A stretch of 64,000 bases of DNA from Clostridia bacterium (GCA_026000755.1 BNZC01000006.1:1-64000), one strand, 5' to 3'. Counted from the first letter of the stretch, positions 42,795 through 51,980 are shown. Made by a program: numbers and translations. Notes: generated from the sequence alone by a model not told the origin.

Positions 42795-43642
42795 TGCATA
42801 TACAATGGTATCCGGGTCATATGACCAAGGCCAAGCGGCAGATGCAAGAGGATATGAAGCTCATTGATTTGGTGATTGAGTTAGTGGATGCAAGGATACC
42901 AAGAAGCAGCCGAAACCCGGACATTGATGAATTGGGGAAAAATAAAGCCCGTTTGATTCTATTAAATAAAGCGGATTTGGCAAATGAAGCTTGCAATGAA
43001 GCTTGGAGTACACATTTTAAGGAACGCGGATTTCTGGTATTAAAAATTGATTCCAGAAATCGAGGCAATATGAAAGCAGTCAGTGCCTTGATTGCCAAAG
43101 CTGCGGAAGAAAAGAGAGAGCGGGATCGAAAACGAGGCATCTTAAACCGCCCGGTGCGAGCTATGGTGGTGGGTATCCCGAATGTAGGAAAGTCCACATT
43201 TATCAATACCTATGTGGGTAAGGCGGGAGCAAAGGTAGGAAACAAGCCCGGAGTTACAAAGGGCAAACAATGGATTCGCTTAAATAAAGGGGTTGAACTT
43301 TTGGATACGCCGGGTATTTTATGGCCGAAATTTGAGGATGAAATCGTAGGGCGAAATCTGGCGTTAATCGGATCGGTAAAAGATGAAATCTTAAATAGAG
43401 AAGAACTGGCACTAGAGCTACTGGCATTTTTGAAAGAGAAATGTGCGGGTGAATTATCTGCTCGTTACGGTATCGCAGAGGAGCAAGAGCCGATTACTTT
43501 GTTGTTTGAAATTGCCAAAAGCCGCAACTGCCTAAAGCAGGGCGGGGCATTTGATGAAGAGAAGGCGACAAAGCTTTTGTTAGAAGAATTTCGAGGCGGA
43601 AAGCTTGGTAGAATCAGCTTGGAAAGACCGATACAATCTTAG
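42794..43642 (+). CDS. rbgA: Ribosome biogenesis GTPase A
   Basis: ATG 42794 overlaps the lepB stop (TAATG). The 282-residue circularly permuted GTPase begins MHIQWYPGHMTKAKRQM. The motif order is G4 (LNKADL), G1 (GIPNVGKSTF), G2 (KPGVTKG) and G3 (DTPGILWP). It helps assemble the 50S subunit. Length is normal. Confidence 0.95.
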   Translation: MHIQWYPGHMTKAKRQMQEDMKLIDLVIELVDARIPRSSRNPDIDELGKNKARLILLNKADLANEACNEAWSTHFKERGFLVLKIDSRNRGNMKAVSALIAKAAEEKRERDRKRGILNRPVRAMVVGIPNVGKSTFINTYVGKAGAKVGNKPGVTKGKQWIRLNKGVELLDTPGILWPKFEDEIVGRNLALIGSVKDEILNREELALELLAFLKEKCAGELSARYGIAEEQEPITLLFEIAKSRNCLKQGGAFDEEKATKLLLEEFRGGKLGRISLERPIQS

Positions 43643-43685
43643 AATTAGAGCTTATGGCATTACAGATAACGAAAGGAAGAATTAC

Positions 43686-44312
43686 ATGGAAGACTATAAT
43701 GAGGAAGATTATAATGAAGATCCAAGACAAGATTGGCCATTCAAACAAAAGAAAAAACCGGAACCACCCAAAGGAGAAAAAAGCATAGGTAGTGAAATCT
43801 TAAGTTTCGTACTCTATATTTTAGCGGTTATCGTCCTCACCTATCTGATTATTCATTTTGTCGGACAGCGTACCGAGGTTAGCGGGCAGTCCATGGAGGA
43901 CACCCTGCATAACAAGGATAACTTGATTGTGGACAAATTAAGTTACCGTATCGGCAATCCAAAGCGTTTTGACATTGTTGTATTTCCACATGGGGATCAA
44001 TACTTTATCAAGCGTATTATTGGGCTTCCGGGAGAAACGGTTCATGTGGATGAACAAGGAAAGATTTACATCAATGGGCAGGTTTTAGAGGAAAATTACG
44101 GGAAAGAGGTAATCAAGGAAGAAACACGCTTAACTGCGGCAGGAAAAATTGTTCTTAAGGACGATGAATATTTTGTCATGGGAGATAACCGAAATCACAG
44201 CAGAGATAGTCGAGATCCTACGGTAGGGCCTGTAGCAAAAGACAAGCTGATTGGTAAGGTGTGGATTCGGATTTGGCCAATCAGTCAATTCGGTTTTGTC
44301 AAACACCAGTAA
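43686..44312 (+). CDS. lepB: Signal peptidase I (second copy)
   Basis: ATG 43686 follows AAAGGAAGAATTAC. The 208-residue protein has a long acidic and proline-rich cytoplasmic start (MEDYNEEDYNEDPRQDWPF), then one membrane helix. Catalytic Ser is in VSGQSMED and Lys in FIKRIIGLPGE; box E is VMGDNRNHSRDSR. It is clearly diverged from the first copy, so the two may handle different secreted proteins. Confidence 0.93.
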   Translation: MEDYNEEDYNEDPRQDWPFKQKKKPEPPKGEKSIGSEILSFVLYILAVIVLTYLIIHFVGQRTEVSGQSMEDTLHNKDNLIVDKLSYRIGNPKRFDIVVFPHGDQYFIKRIIGLPGETVHVDEQGKIYINGQVLEENYGKEVIKEETRLTAAGKIVLKDDEYFVMGDNRNHSRDSRDPTVGPVAKDKLIGKVWIRIWPISQFGFVKHQ

Positions 44313-44414
44313 TGACATCAGTAATGCTTGCAAGTTTATATTGCCGTCGAAATCTTGCCTAGCACTATTACGAATTATACGGCAATCAGGTTCCTTTCGA
44401 AAGGAAATAGTTCT

Positions 44415-45173
44415 ATGGAAAAAAGCATTTCAGACATCAGAGCAGACTTACAGGCAGCAGCGGATCAGCTGTTGCCTGATTTTATAAGAACTTATGAAAA
44501 GGATGAACGGGTAGGGGTCAAGGCTCTTATCACACAGGCAAATAAGCGAATAGAACGTCTTGGGAAAGAACGGGAACGTACTTTTGCCATGACCTCTTTT
44601 GAACGAAAATATGGAGAGTTTTCCGCCATTTGCGGAATTGACGAGGTGGGGCGAGGACCTCTTGCAGGGCCGGTGGTAGCCTGTGCAGTGATTTTGCCGA
44701 AAGATCAAGAGATTTTGTATTTGAATGACTCCAAGAAATTAAGTCCCAAGAAGCGGCAAGAGCTATATGAGGTCATCACAAAGGCGGCGATTGGATATGG
44801 AATTGGTATGGCAAGCCCCCAGAAAATCGATGAAATCAATATTTTGCAGGCCACGTACGAAGCCATGAGAAACGCTCTACAGAATTTGTCCATAATACCC
44901 GATATATTATTAAATGATGCAGTTTCCATTCCACAAGTATCCATTCGACAGGTACCCATCATAGGCGGGGATGCAAAGAGCGTTTCCATTGCCGCAGCCA
45001 GTATTGTGGCAAAGGTTACAAGGGATCGCTTGATGGAGGAGTACGATAAGATAATGCCGGAATACGGATTTGCCGCAAATAAGGGCTATGGCACGGCGGA
45101 GCATATTGCCGCCTTAAAGCAATACGGAGCAAGCCCTATTCATAGGAAGAGTTTTATTACGAAGTTTATATAA
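44415..45173 (+). CDS. rnhB: Ribonuclease HII
   Basis: ATG 44415 follows AAAGGAAATAGTTCT. The 252-residue enzyme has a helical N-terminal extension typical of Firmicutes. The core follows, with ICGIDEVGRGPLAGPVVACA carrying the Asp-Glu pair, LNDSKKLSPKKR and the C-terminal GYGTAEHIAALKQYGASPIH. It removes ribonucleotides from DNA. Confidence 0.96.
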   Translation: MEKSISDIRADLQAAADQLLPDFIRTYEKDERVGVKALITQANKRIERLGKERERTFAMTSFERKYGEFSAICGIDEVGRGPLAGPVVACAVILPKDQEILYLNDSKKLSPKKRQELYEVITKAAIGYGIGMASPQKIDEINILQATYEAMRNALQNLSIIPDILLNDAVSIPQVSIRQVPIIGGDAKSVSIAAASIVAKVTRDRLMEEYDKIMPEYGFAANKGYGTAEHIAALKQYGASPIHRKSFITKFI

Positions 45174-45203
45174 GTGCAGTAGCTACAAGAACGGAGGGCA
45201 GCG

Positions 45204-47213
45204 GTGGACGGAATTTCTCAATACCAAAAAAGTACCATACAGAGTGGCACAAGCGAATCTCCTAAGGGGGCAAGCAATGTGGCAGGTGCAAAGGCAAGCA
45301 CCGCCATATCCGGAATTTCCGGAAGTGCTGCGGCAGGTAGTGTATTTGAGGCAACGGTTACACGTGTTCGCAACGGACAGGCGCAGCTGTTATTAAGCAA
45401 CGGCCAGACCATATCGGCAAAAATAGAAAATTCAGTTCCGCTAAAGCAGGGAGAAACCATGCTGTTTGAGGTGAAATCAGGAACAGCGGAGCAGACGGTG
45501 ATTCGCCCGGTTTCCTTGGAGGGCGCACAAAACCCCACCTTGTCTTCGGCATTGTCTGCGGCAGGTTTAGCGCTCAATCAGCGAAACCTTGCCATGGTCA
45601 ATTCCATGATGCAAAACCAGATGCCCATTGATAAGGCAAGCCTTTTGTCCATGGCAAGGATAGCACAAAATTTTAGCGGAGTAGATGTACAAAGCCTGGT
45701 GCAGATGAAAAACTTGGGGTTTCCCATCAATGAATCCATGGTAAGCCAGTTTGAAAATTACAAACAGGGGCAGACATCTCTCCTAACCGGTTTGGGTCAG
45801 ATTGTGGAGGGCTTGCCCGATGCCTTGCTAAAGGGGGTTCGTTCTCCTTCGGAAATGCTTGCGCTGACGGAACAGTTGTTATCAGCTCCGGGGGAAGATG
45901 TTGCAGGTAAATTGTTCGGAAAAGAGACCACAGCAGAAAGCAAGGAGGGAGCGGTACTCTTAGCTAATTTAGAGGGAGCAGGCAAGGGAAAGGAAGCGGC
46001 GGCACTCTTGGCCAATCCGGAGCTTGCAGGAAAAGGAAAAGAAGCAGCGGCACTTTTAGCCAATTTGGAACTTGCAGGGAAAGGAAAAGAAGCAGCGGCA
46101 CTTCTAGCCACTTTAGAGGGAGCAGGCAAGGGAAAAGATGCGGCAACACTCCTAACCAATCTGGAACTTGCAGGAAAAGGAAAGGAAGCAGCGACACTCC
46201 TAGCTAATTTAGAACAGGCGATAAAGTCGGGGAACTCGACAGCAGAAATGGGGGGGGGTATCGACAACCTTCAAGGGAAAGAAAATCTGCAAACAAAAGC
46301 CGCAGTTCTGACAGGGGAGCAAGCGGCACTCCTGCAAGAGGAAGGGATAAAAACCATTTCCAAAGAGCAGCCGCAGAATCCACAGGCATTGGGCAATCTC
46401 TTATCAGGAGAGCAGGCCAAGAATTTACAGGAGGCCTTGCTGAAATTTCCGGGCATGGGAAACAACAAGGAAGTATTTGTAAATGGAGCATTAAATACCA
46501 ATTTAGAACCCAAGGAATTGTTAAAAGCTGTTTTTGACACCCTGAATCAGCAGGGAATACAAGACCCCAAGTTGTTGGCGGATTTGTTTTCCAGGAAAGA
46601 ATTTAAGACATTGCTTAAGGAAGGGATACAGCAGCAATGGCTCTTAAAACCTGCTGACGTAGCACAGGAAAATAGTGTACAGAAATTATATGAACGTATG
46701 GAACGGGGCATGGAGCATTTAGAGGAATTTTTGCGTGCCACAGGACAGAGTAATTCTGCGGCAGGAAAAAGCGTGGCGGAGGTTCGCAGCAATTTGGAAT
46801 TTATGAACCAGGTCAACAACCTGTATCAGTTTGTGCAGTTGCCGCTTAAAATGGCGAATCAGAATGCCCATGCGGACTTGTATGTCTATACCAACAAGAA
46901 AAACTTGCGAAACAAAGAGGGGGAATTGACGGCGCTGCTGCACTTGGATCTGGAGCATTTGGGAACTACAGATGTTCATATCAAGCTGTTTGGAGGTCAT
47001 GTGACAACGAATTTTTATTTGTCAGACGACATTGCCCATCGCCTGATCAAGGAACATTCCCCACAACTGGAGCGGCGGTTAGAGGAAATGGGTTATCCCT
47101 GTACTATCAATATGCAAAAGCGAGTGGAAAAGCAGGAATTTGTAGAGGATTTCTTGGAACGAGAAAAACACGTAGGGAAATTAAAGCGATATTCTTTTGA
47201 TATGATGGCGTAA
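45204..47213 (+). CDS. FliK-like/flagellar-associated repeat protein
   Basis: GTG 45204 follows GGAGGGCAGCG. The 669-residue protein has no signal peptide. Its first 130 residues are Ala/Ser/Gly-rich and include SGQ-type segments (VTRVRNGQAQLLLSNGQTIS). Residues about 252-345 hold five and a half copies of a 16-residue unit (LLANLELAGKGKEAAA). The C-terminal 180 residues (VNNLYQFVQLPLKMANQNAH then ADLYVYTNKK, LGTTDVHIKLFGGHVTTNFY) resemble the FliK/HrpP C-terminal domain. It is placed directly before an FlhB-C-like gene, which supports a flagellar export link. Exact function is unproven. Confidence 0.6.
   Translation: MDGISQYQKSTIQSGTSESPKGASNVAGAKASTAISGISGSAAAGSVFEATVTRVRNGQAQLLLSNGQTISAKIENSVPLKQGETMLFEVKSGTAEQTVIRPVSLEGAQNPTLSSALSAAGLALNQRNLAMVNSMMQNQMPIDKASLLSMARIAQNFSGVDVQSLVQMKNLGFPINESMVSQFENYKQGQTSLLTGLGQIVEGLPDALLKGVRSPSEMLALTEQLLSAPGEDVAGKLFGKETTAESKEGAVLLANLEGAGKGKEAAALLANPELAGKGKEAAALLANLELAGKGKEAAALLATLEGAGKGKDAATLLTNLELAGKGKEAATLLANLEQAIKSGNSTAEMGGGIDNLQGKENLQTKAAVLTGEQAALLQEEGIKTISKEQPQNPQALGNLLSGEQAKNLQEALLKFPGMGNNKEVFVNGALNTNLEPKELLKAVFDTLNQQGIQDPKLLADLFSRKEFKTLLKEGIQQQWLLKPADVAQENSVQKLYERMERGMEHLEEFLRATGQSNSAAGKSVAEVRSNLEFMNQVNNLYQFVQLPLKMANQNAHADLYVYTNKKNLRNKEGELTALLHLDLEHLGTTDVHIKLFGGHVTTNFYLSDDIAHRLIKEHSPQLERRLEEMGYPCTINMQKRVEKQEFVEDFLEREKHVGKLKRYSFDMMA
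45957..46240 (+). repeat. 48-bp in-frame tandem repeats
   Basis: Units begin at 45957, 46005, 46053, 46101, 46149 and (partial) 46197, encoding L-L-A-N-L-E/P-x-A-G-K-G-K-E-A-A-A/T. Units differ at several bases, so the array is moderately old. Copy number may vary between strains. Confidence 0.92.
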
Positions 47214-47340
47214 TGTCAATAGACATTATGCCCGTGCCGCTTGCGGTGAGCGAAAGCGAATAATACCAAACGGGGGCGTGCACATCCCTCGGAGGGAAGA
47301 TGATTCGCAGAATCATAGCGTGACGGGAAAGGATAAATCT

Positions 47341-47625
47341 ATGGCACAAATACGCAAGGAAAAAAGAAAAACAGCAGTAGCCCTAGGTTATCAGCCGGGA
47401 GAAGAAGCACCGAAAATCATTGCCACAGGTAAGGGTCTGATTGCCGACCGCATTATTGAAACTGCCAAGGAAGCAAATGTTCCCGTGCACAAGGATGAAA
47501 AGTTGGCGAATACCCTATCTCGCCTTGAAATCGGTGACATGATTCCCCAAGAATTGTATGAAGTGGTGGCAGAAATACTGGTCTTTGTCAATAGTATGGA
47601 TAGCCTGCGAGAGAAAATAAAGTAG
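47341..47625 (+). CDS. fhlB: FhlB: stand-alone FlhB C-terminal homologue
   Basis: ATG 47341 follows GGGAAAGGATAAATCT. The 94-residue protein (KTAVALGYQPGEEAPKIIAT GKGLIADRII) matches the cytoplasmic C-terminal domain of FlhB/YscU. The NPTH cleavage motif is absent. Small proteins of this type can complement FlhB in flagellar substrate switching. It is conserved in clostridial blocks between rnhB and yraN, as here. The gap before it (47214-47340) contains small stems such as ATGATTC/GAATCAT but no gene. Confidence 0.85.
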   Translation: MAQIRKEKRKTAVALGYQPGEEAPKIIATGKGLIADRIIETAKEANVPVHKDEKLANTLSRLEIGDMIPQELYEVVAEILVFVNSMDSLREKIK

Positions 47626-47665
47626 TAGGGATTTTAGCGAAACAAAAGGAGAAGCAAAAAACAAT

Positions 47666-48055
47666 ATGAGTCAAAACCAAAGCAGGCGTTCCAAAACAAA
47701 TACAAGTAAAAAAACAGGTTTCTTGTATGAAGCTGCGGCAAAGGCTTATTTGGAGAGTAAAGGGTTTTTCGTATTGGAACAAAATTATTACACGCCTGTG
47801 GGAGAAATCGACTTGATTGCAAAGGATGATTGCTGTCTGGTGTTTGTGGAAGTAAAATACAGGAAAGACAAGAGGGGCGGACATCCTTTGGAAACCGTAA
47901 ATTTCAAAAAACAGTTTCGTATTCGGAAAGCGGCGACCTATTATAATTTACGCCATAGGACGGAGTCGGTGCTAAGCCGTTTTGACGTAATTGCTATCTT
48001 AGGGCAAGGAGAGGGTCAAAAAGAAGAGTGGATTCATATAAAAAATGCTTTTTGA
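47666..48055 (+). CDS. yraN: YraN/UPF0102 nuclease-fold protein
   Basis: The 129-residue protein has the UPF0102 pattern GFLYEAAAKAYLESKGFFVL, NYYTPVGEIDLIAKDDCCLV and FVEVKYRKDKRGG. These supply the Glu-Asp-Glu-x-Lys residues of a restriction-endonuclease-like fold. Its role is uncertain, probably in DNA repair or uptake. Its 3' end is duplicated downstream. Confidence 0.93.
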   Translation: MSQNQSRRSKTNTSKKTGFLYEAAAKAYLESKGFFVLEQNYYTPVGEIDLIAKDDCCLVFVEVKYRKDKRGGHPLETVNFKKQFRIRKAATYYNLRHRTESVLSRFDVIAILGQGEGQKEEWIHIKNAF

Positions 48056-48130
48056 AGAGGTTTTACAAAGGAAAATTTGGAAAATTGGCAGGAAAAAGAG
48101 TGATCCATAGTAAGAAGGCTTTTTGAAGGA
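48020..48130. repeat. Duplicated yraN 3' end, period 71
   Basis: GAGTGGATTCATA followed by GCTTTTTGAAG (48047-48057) recurs as GAGTGATCCATAG followed by GCTTTTTGAAG (48118-48128). The second copy supplies the ribosome site of pgeF. Confidence 0.65.
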
Positions 48131-48136
48131 GTGAAT

Positions 48137-49084
48137 ATGCAAAAGTCATTTCAGAAATTTAACAAGAAAGCCGGTGAGATGTATTTTACAGAAAGCACCT
48201 TAGAAACCGGCAGTGTTTTACCCCTGCTTCATTTCCCCGAATTGTCAAAAGCAGAGTTTGTACGACACTGTTTTAGCACTCGCGTGGGAGGAGTAAGTGG
48301 GGGTATATTTGAAAGCATGAACCTAAGCTTTGCAAGGGGAGATGACCCGACGGCCGTACAGGAGAATTATCGGCGTATCGGGGAAGCAATGGGTGTGCTA
48401 CCTGAAAATATGGTTTGCTCGGATCAAACCCATACCACCAATGTAAGGCTTGTGACAAAAGCGGATGCGGGCAATGGGGTGACACGGGAGAAGAATTTTT
48501 GGGATACCGATGGTTTGATTACAAATACCAAAGGGCTTGTGTTGGCGACTTTTTACGCAGACTGTGTTCCTTTGTATTTTGTGGATCCCAAACAGAAAGC
48601 CATTGGTTTGTCCCATTCCGGTTGGAGGGGTACCGTAGGGCGTATGGGAGCGGCAACAATTCAAGCTATGGGGGAAGCGTTTAGGAGCGATCCGGCGGAT
48701 TTGCTTTGTGCTATTGGACCGTCTATTTGTGGAGACTGCTATGAAGTGAGCGAGGATGTGGCGGCAGAATTTCAGCTGGAATTTGCGGATTATGCCAAAG
48801 AGATTGTAAGACCTGCGCCGTCTGTGCGAGGGAAAGAAAATCAGCGAGAATTTGCAGGTCATGCGCAAGAGATAGCAAGACCTGTGCCATCTGTGGGAGG
48901 GGAAGAAAAATTTCAGCTTGACCTATGGCGTGCCAATGAAATCGTCTTGCTTGAAGCAGGTGTACCGAAAGAGAATATCGAAACGGCAAGACTGTGTACT
49001 TGTTGCAACCCCAAACTGTTATTCTCTCATCGAGCCAGTAAGGGGAAAAGGGGAAATTTAGGAGCATTTTTGGTACTTAGGTAA
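48137..49084 (+). CDS. pgeF: PgeF/YfiH multicopper-like purine nucleoside hydrolase/peptidoglycan editing factor
   Basis: I choose ATG 48137, five bases after AAGGAG; a GTG two codons earlier overlaps that site. The 315-residue protein has the family marks HCFSTRVGGVSGG, SDQTHTTNVRLV, ATFYADCVPLYF, LSHSGWRGTVG, AIGPSICGDCYEV and CTCCNPKLLFSHRASKGKRG. Metal-site Cys and His residues are kept. It is about 45-60 residues longer than usual because of a tandem 23-residue repeat near residues 215-260 (EFADYAKEIVRPAPSV / EFAGHAQEIARPVPSV). The family was once called laccase-like and is now linked to purine nucleoside cleavage and cell-wall editing. Confidence 0.92.
   Translation: MQKSFQKFNKKAGEMYFTESTLETGSVLPLLHFPELSKAEFVRHCFSTRVGGVSGGIFESMNLSFARGDDPTAVQENYRRIGEAMGVLPENMVCSDQTHTTNVRLVTKADAGNGVTREKNFWDTDGLITNTKGLVLATFYADCVPLYFVDPKQKAIGLSHSGWRGTVGRMGAATIQAMGEAFRSDPADLLCAIGPSICGDCYEVSEDVAAEFQLEFADYAKEIVRPAPSVRGKENQREFAGHAQEIARPVPSVGGEEKFQLDLWRANEIVLLEAGVPKENIETARLCTCCNPKLLFSHRASKGKRGNLGAFLVLR
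48779..48916 (+). repeat. In-frame 69-bp tandem duplication inside pgeF
   Basis: GAATTTGCGG at 48779 and GAATTTGCAG at 48848 begin two 69-base units, each encoding 23 residues. Divergence at both DNA and protein level shows the insertion is tolerated and not brand new. Confidence 0.88.
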
Positions 49085-49195
49085 AAAGATATGGACTCTT
49101 TATTTTACAAGTAAGGGAAAGCGAGGAAATTTAGGAGTGTTTCCGGTACTTAAGTAAAAAGATATGGATTTTTTATTTTAACGGAAAGAGGTTTT
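49048..49195. repeat. Duplicated pgeF 3' end, period 73
   Basis: GGAAATTTAGGAG, GGTACTTAGGTAAAAAGATA and TGGACTCTTTATTTTA recur 73 bases later with a few changes. The first copy contains the true pgeF stop, and the second lies just before the next gene. Confidence 0.85.
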
Positions 49196-49196
49196 T

Positions 49197-49871
49197 ATGT
49201 TTTACAATACAAAAGATACACAACCCAGAAAGGGGCGTGGTAAGAACAAACAGGCAAGAATCCGTCCAATCATACGACGTATCGTTATGGTAAGCACTGT
49301 ATTGACAGTGTTTTTGTGCGTTATTTACGGAATTTTTTATACAGGTAGCACAGGAAAGAAAGCAAAGCCTCTTACCCTCACAGGAGAACCGGAATTTACG
49401 GTGAATCTTTTAACGCCGAATCCCTATTCCCGCCCCCAGATGGCACTGGAAAAGGTAAAGGGCATTGTGGTTCACTACACGGCAAATCCGGGCAGTAGCG
49501 CCGAGCAGAACAGAGATTACTTTGAAGGCTTAAAGGATAGCCATCTTACAAAGGCCAGTAGTCATTTTATCATAGGGATAGACGGGGAAATCATTCAATG
49601 TATTCCAAGCACGGAAATGTCCTATGCCTCAAATGACAGAAATGTGGATACGATTTCCATTGAATGCTGTCATCCGGATGCCGATGGAAAATTCACGGAT
49701 GCCACCTATGCCAGTTTGGTGAAGCTTACGACATGGCTGTGTGGGAAATTTGAATTGACGGAAAATGATGTGATTCGCCACTATGATGTGACAGGGAAAA
49801 AATGTCCCCTTTATTTTGTGGAGCATGAAGATGCTTGGGAACAGTTTCGGAATGACGTGGCGGGTAGGTAA
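49197..49871 (+). CDS. PGRP/Amidase_2-type N-acetylmuramoyl-L-alanine amidase
   Basis: The 224-residue protein has a cytoplasmic basic start and a single membrane helix (about residues 28-48), then an amidase domain. GIVVHYTANPGSSAEQNRDY carries the first zinc His, ASSHFIIGIDGEIIQCI the next motif, and IRHYDVTGKKCP the second His and the Lys/Cys zinc-site region. It would cleave the lactyl-peptide bond in peptidoglycan while anchored outside. Length fits the family. Confidence 0.88.
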   Translation: MFYNTKDTQPRKGRGKNKQARIRPIIRRIVMVSTVLTVFLCVIYGIFYTGSTGKKAKPLTLTGEPEFTVNLLTPNPYSRPQMALEKVKGIVVHYTANPGSSAEQNRDYFEGLKDSHLTKASSHFIIGIDGEIIQCIPSTEMSYASNDRNVDTISIECCHPDADGKFTDATYASLVKLTTWLCGKFELTENDVIRHYDVTGKKCPLYFVEHEDAWEQFRNDVAGR

Positions 49872-49971
49872 AAAATAAGCAGAGAGATAAGCTGAAATGA
49901 ATTGATAGCAAAACCGGGATTCTACAGCAATGCAAACGTACAGATTGGAAACATAGAAAGGAAACCATACA

Positions 49972-50730
49972 ATGAAACTTATTTCATGGAACGTAAATGG
50001 CATACGAGCCGCCATTCAAAAAGGCTTTTTGGATTTTTTTAAGGAGGCTGATGCAGACATTTTCTGCTTGCAGGAAATTAAGCTCTCTGAGGGTCAGCTT
50101 GATTTGGAACTTTCGGACTATTATCAATACTGGAATTATGCCGAAAAAAAAGGCTATTCCGGTACGGCAATTTTTACAAAAAAAGAACCGTTGTCGGTGT
50201 CCTATGGTCTGGGTATAGCAGAACATGATAGAGAAGGGCGGGTAATAAGCTTGGAGTATGAGGATTTTTATGTGATTACCTGTTATACGCCAAATTCTCA
50301 AAATGAATTGGCAAGGCTGTCTTACCGCATGAAATGGGAAGAGGATTTTCTGGCTTACCTAGATGAATTAAAAGAGAAAAAGCCTGTGATTGTCTGCGGC
50401 GACTTAAATGTTGCCCATCAAGAAATTGATTTGAAAAACCCAAAAACCAATCGCAAGAATCCGGGCTTTACAGATGAGGAACGAGAAAAATTTACGGTAT
50501 TCCTAAGCCATGGGTATTTGGATACTTTCCGCTTTTTTTATCCGAACTTAGAGTCGGCATATTCTTGGTGGTCTTACCGTGCAGGTGCCAGGGCAAGGAA
50601 TGTGGGGTGGCGTATTGATTACTTTGTTGTTTCAAAGGAGTTAGAAGATCGCTTGGTGGATGCTAAAATATTGCCGGAGGTGTTGGGGTCAGACCATTGT
50701 CCCGTGGAGCTTAAGTTGAAAGGGGTGTAG
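49972..50730 (+). CDS. xth: Exodeoxyribonuclease III
   Basis: ATG 49972 follows GAAAGGAAACCATACA. The 252-residue enzyme opens [19 protein letters not shown], with [22 protein letters not shown] and the end [13 protein letters not shown]. These supply the metal-binding and catalytic Asn, Glu, Asp and His of the AP-endonuclease family. It is used in base-excision repair. Confidence 0.96.
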   Translation: MKLISWNVNGIRAAIQKGFLDFFKEADADIFCLQEIKLSEGQLDLELSDYYQYWNYAEKKGYSGTAIFTKKEPLSVSYGLGIAEHDREGRVISLEYEDFYVITCYTPNSQNELARLSYRMKWEEDFLAYLDELKEKKPVIVCGDLNVAHQEIDLKNPKTNRKNPGFTDEEREKFTVFLSHGYLDTFRFFYPNLESAYSWWSYRAGARARNVGWRIDYFVVSKELEDRLVDAKILPEVLGSDHCPVELKLKGV

Positions 50731-50802
50731 GTTGCAATTCAAGTTGTCAGACACTGTCTGGCAATTTGAGTTGGTTTTTCCCAATAGTAGGAGGGAACAC
50801 AA

Positions 50803-51978
50803 TTGAACTATAAAAAAACAGGAAAAATACTAGGATTACTCTTGCTCTGTGTCCTAGTGGGCATATTCCTCTATCAACATACACAGGTGAATACCAAACA
50901 GAAAGAAGTGGCGAATAATCAGGGAGAGGAACAACAAGAAACCGTGAATTTCCCAAAAACATATAAAAAGGAAGTCAGTAATTTATTAAAATTCGACCTA
51001 GATGTTGTAGTGCCGGAGGGCTTTGACTCTGCAAATCTTTATAAGGCAAGTGCCACCCTCACTTCATTGAATCAAGAGGAAAGCTATCAGTGCTTTATGG
51101 GAAAAAGCACTAATGTCAACGAAAGCAAAGATAAAAAAGGCAGGGATTGGACAGGAGAAGCTGAAAACTATAGTGTTTATGAAGATAAGGCAGGAAATTA
51201 TTTGTACTTATCGCAAACAAATGCTAGTTATGGAAAAAATCCGGAATCTGCTTATATAATCAATTCGTTTTATCCTGATAAAAGCACAGATCAGTATAAT
51301 GCGGATCAATTTTCAACAATAAGCGACCTGTCCTTTCTAAATCGTGAACAGGCTTGGCGGAATGTAGAATCCGTTCTGGAAAAAATGGGACTGGATACTT
51401 CTACAGTACAGAAAAAAACAGCATACAGCCTTGATTGGGAAACCCTCAAAAAGGGAGAACAGTGTCTTGATGTGAATGGGAATGAAGTGGAATCGGAAAA
51501 GAATCCCAACTGGTCCAAAGCGAATGAGGGATACTATTATTATATCGGGCAGCAATACCAAGATCTGCCGATGTATGATTCGCTGCAAGTGATGGGGAAT
51601 TTAGAGGAAGGTATAGATACAAGCCCGCTTCGAATATTCCAAGGAGAACAGGGTATCGTTTCACTTTGGTTGGATCATTGGTTCTCTATGCAGGAACAGG
51701 AAGAGCACTTTCAATTAGTCCCGTTTGAACAAATCATGGCTGCCGTACAGGACAAATATGAGGGTACAGTAAAGACGAATCCTTTGCTGGTGAAGCAAGC
51801 AAAGCTCTATGAATATCCTGTAAAAGAAGAAACGGGTGACTACAGTCTGGTTCCGGTCTGGATCTGTAGCTTGGAAGAAACCTTAGATGATGGAGAAGGA
51901 GGCACCTATACGCATACCATTCAAATGCCAATTAGTGCCTTGACAGGGGAAGAATTATCGGAACTGGAGGGACACTAA
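50803..51978 (+). CDS. Membrane-anchored extracytoplasmic protein of ABC locus
   Basis: TTG 50803 follows AGGAGGGAACACAA. The 391-residue protein has one N-terminal membrane helix (ILGLLLLCVLVGIFLY) with no clear lipobox, then a large hydrophilic domain. No family is recognised. The stop is 2 bases before the first permease gene, so it is likely part of a transporter operon, perhaps as a sensor or substrate-binding partner. Confidence 0.65.
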   Translation: MNYKKTGKILGLLLLCVLVGIFLYQHTQVNTKQKEVANNQGEEQQETVNFPKTYKKEVSNLLKFDLDVVVPEGFDSANLYKASATLTSLNQEESYQCFMGKSTNVNESKDKKGRDWTGEAENYSVYEDKAGNYLYLSQTNASYGKNPESAYIINSFYPDKSTDQYNADQFSTISDLSFLNREQAWRNVESVLEKMGLDTSTVQKKTAYSLDWETLKKGEQCLDVNGNEVESEKNPNWSKANEGYYYYIGQQYQDLPMYDSLQVMGNLEEGIDTSPLRIFQGEQGIVSLWLDHWFSMQEQEEHFQLVPFEQIMAAVQDKYEGTVKTNPLLVKQAKLYEYPVKEETGDYSLVPVWICSLEETLDDGEGGTYTHTIQMPISALTGEELSELEGH

Positions 51979-51980
51979 CA

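Noticed and set aside
45957-46240. CRISPR-like array from regular 48-base repeats
   Set aside because: The repeats are contiguous, in frame and have no spacers; no cas genes are present.
45797-46267. 156-residue Ser/Ala/Phe-rich minus-strand frame
   Set aside because: It is the antisense shadow of the repeat-rich FliK-like gene and has no ribosome site.
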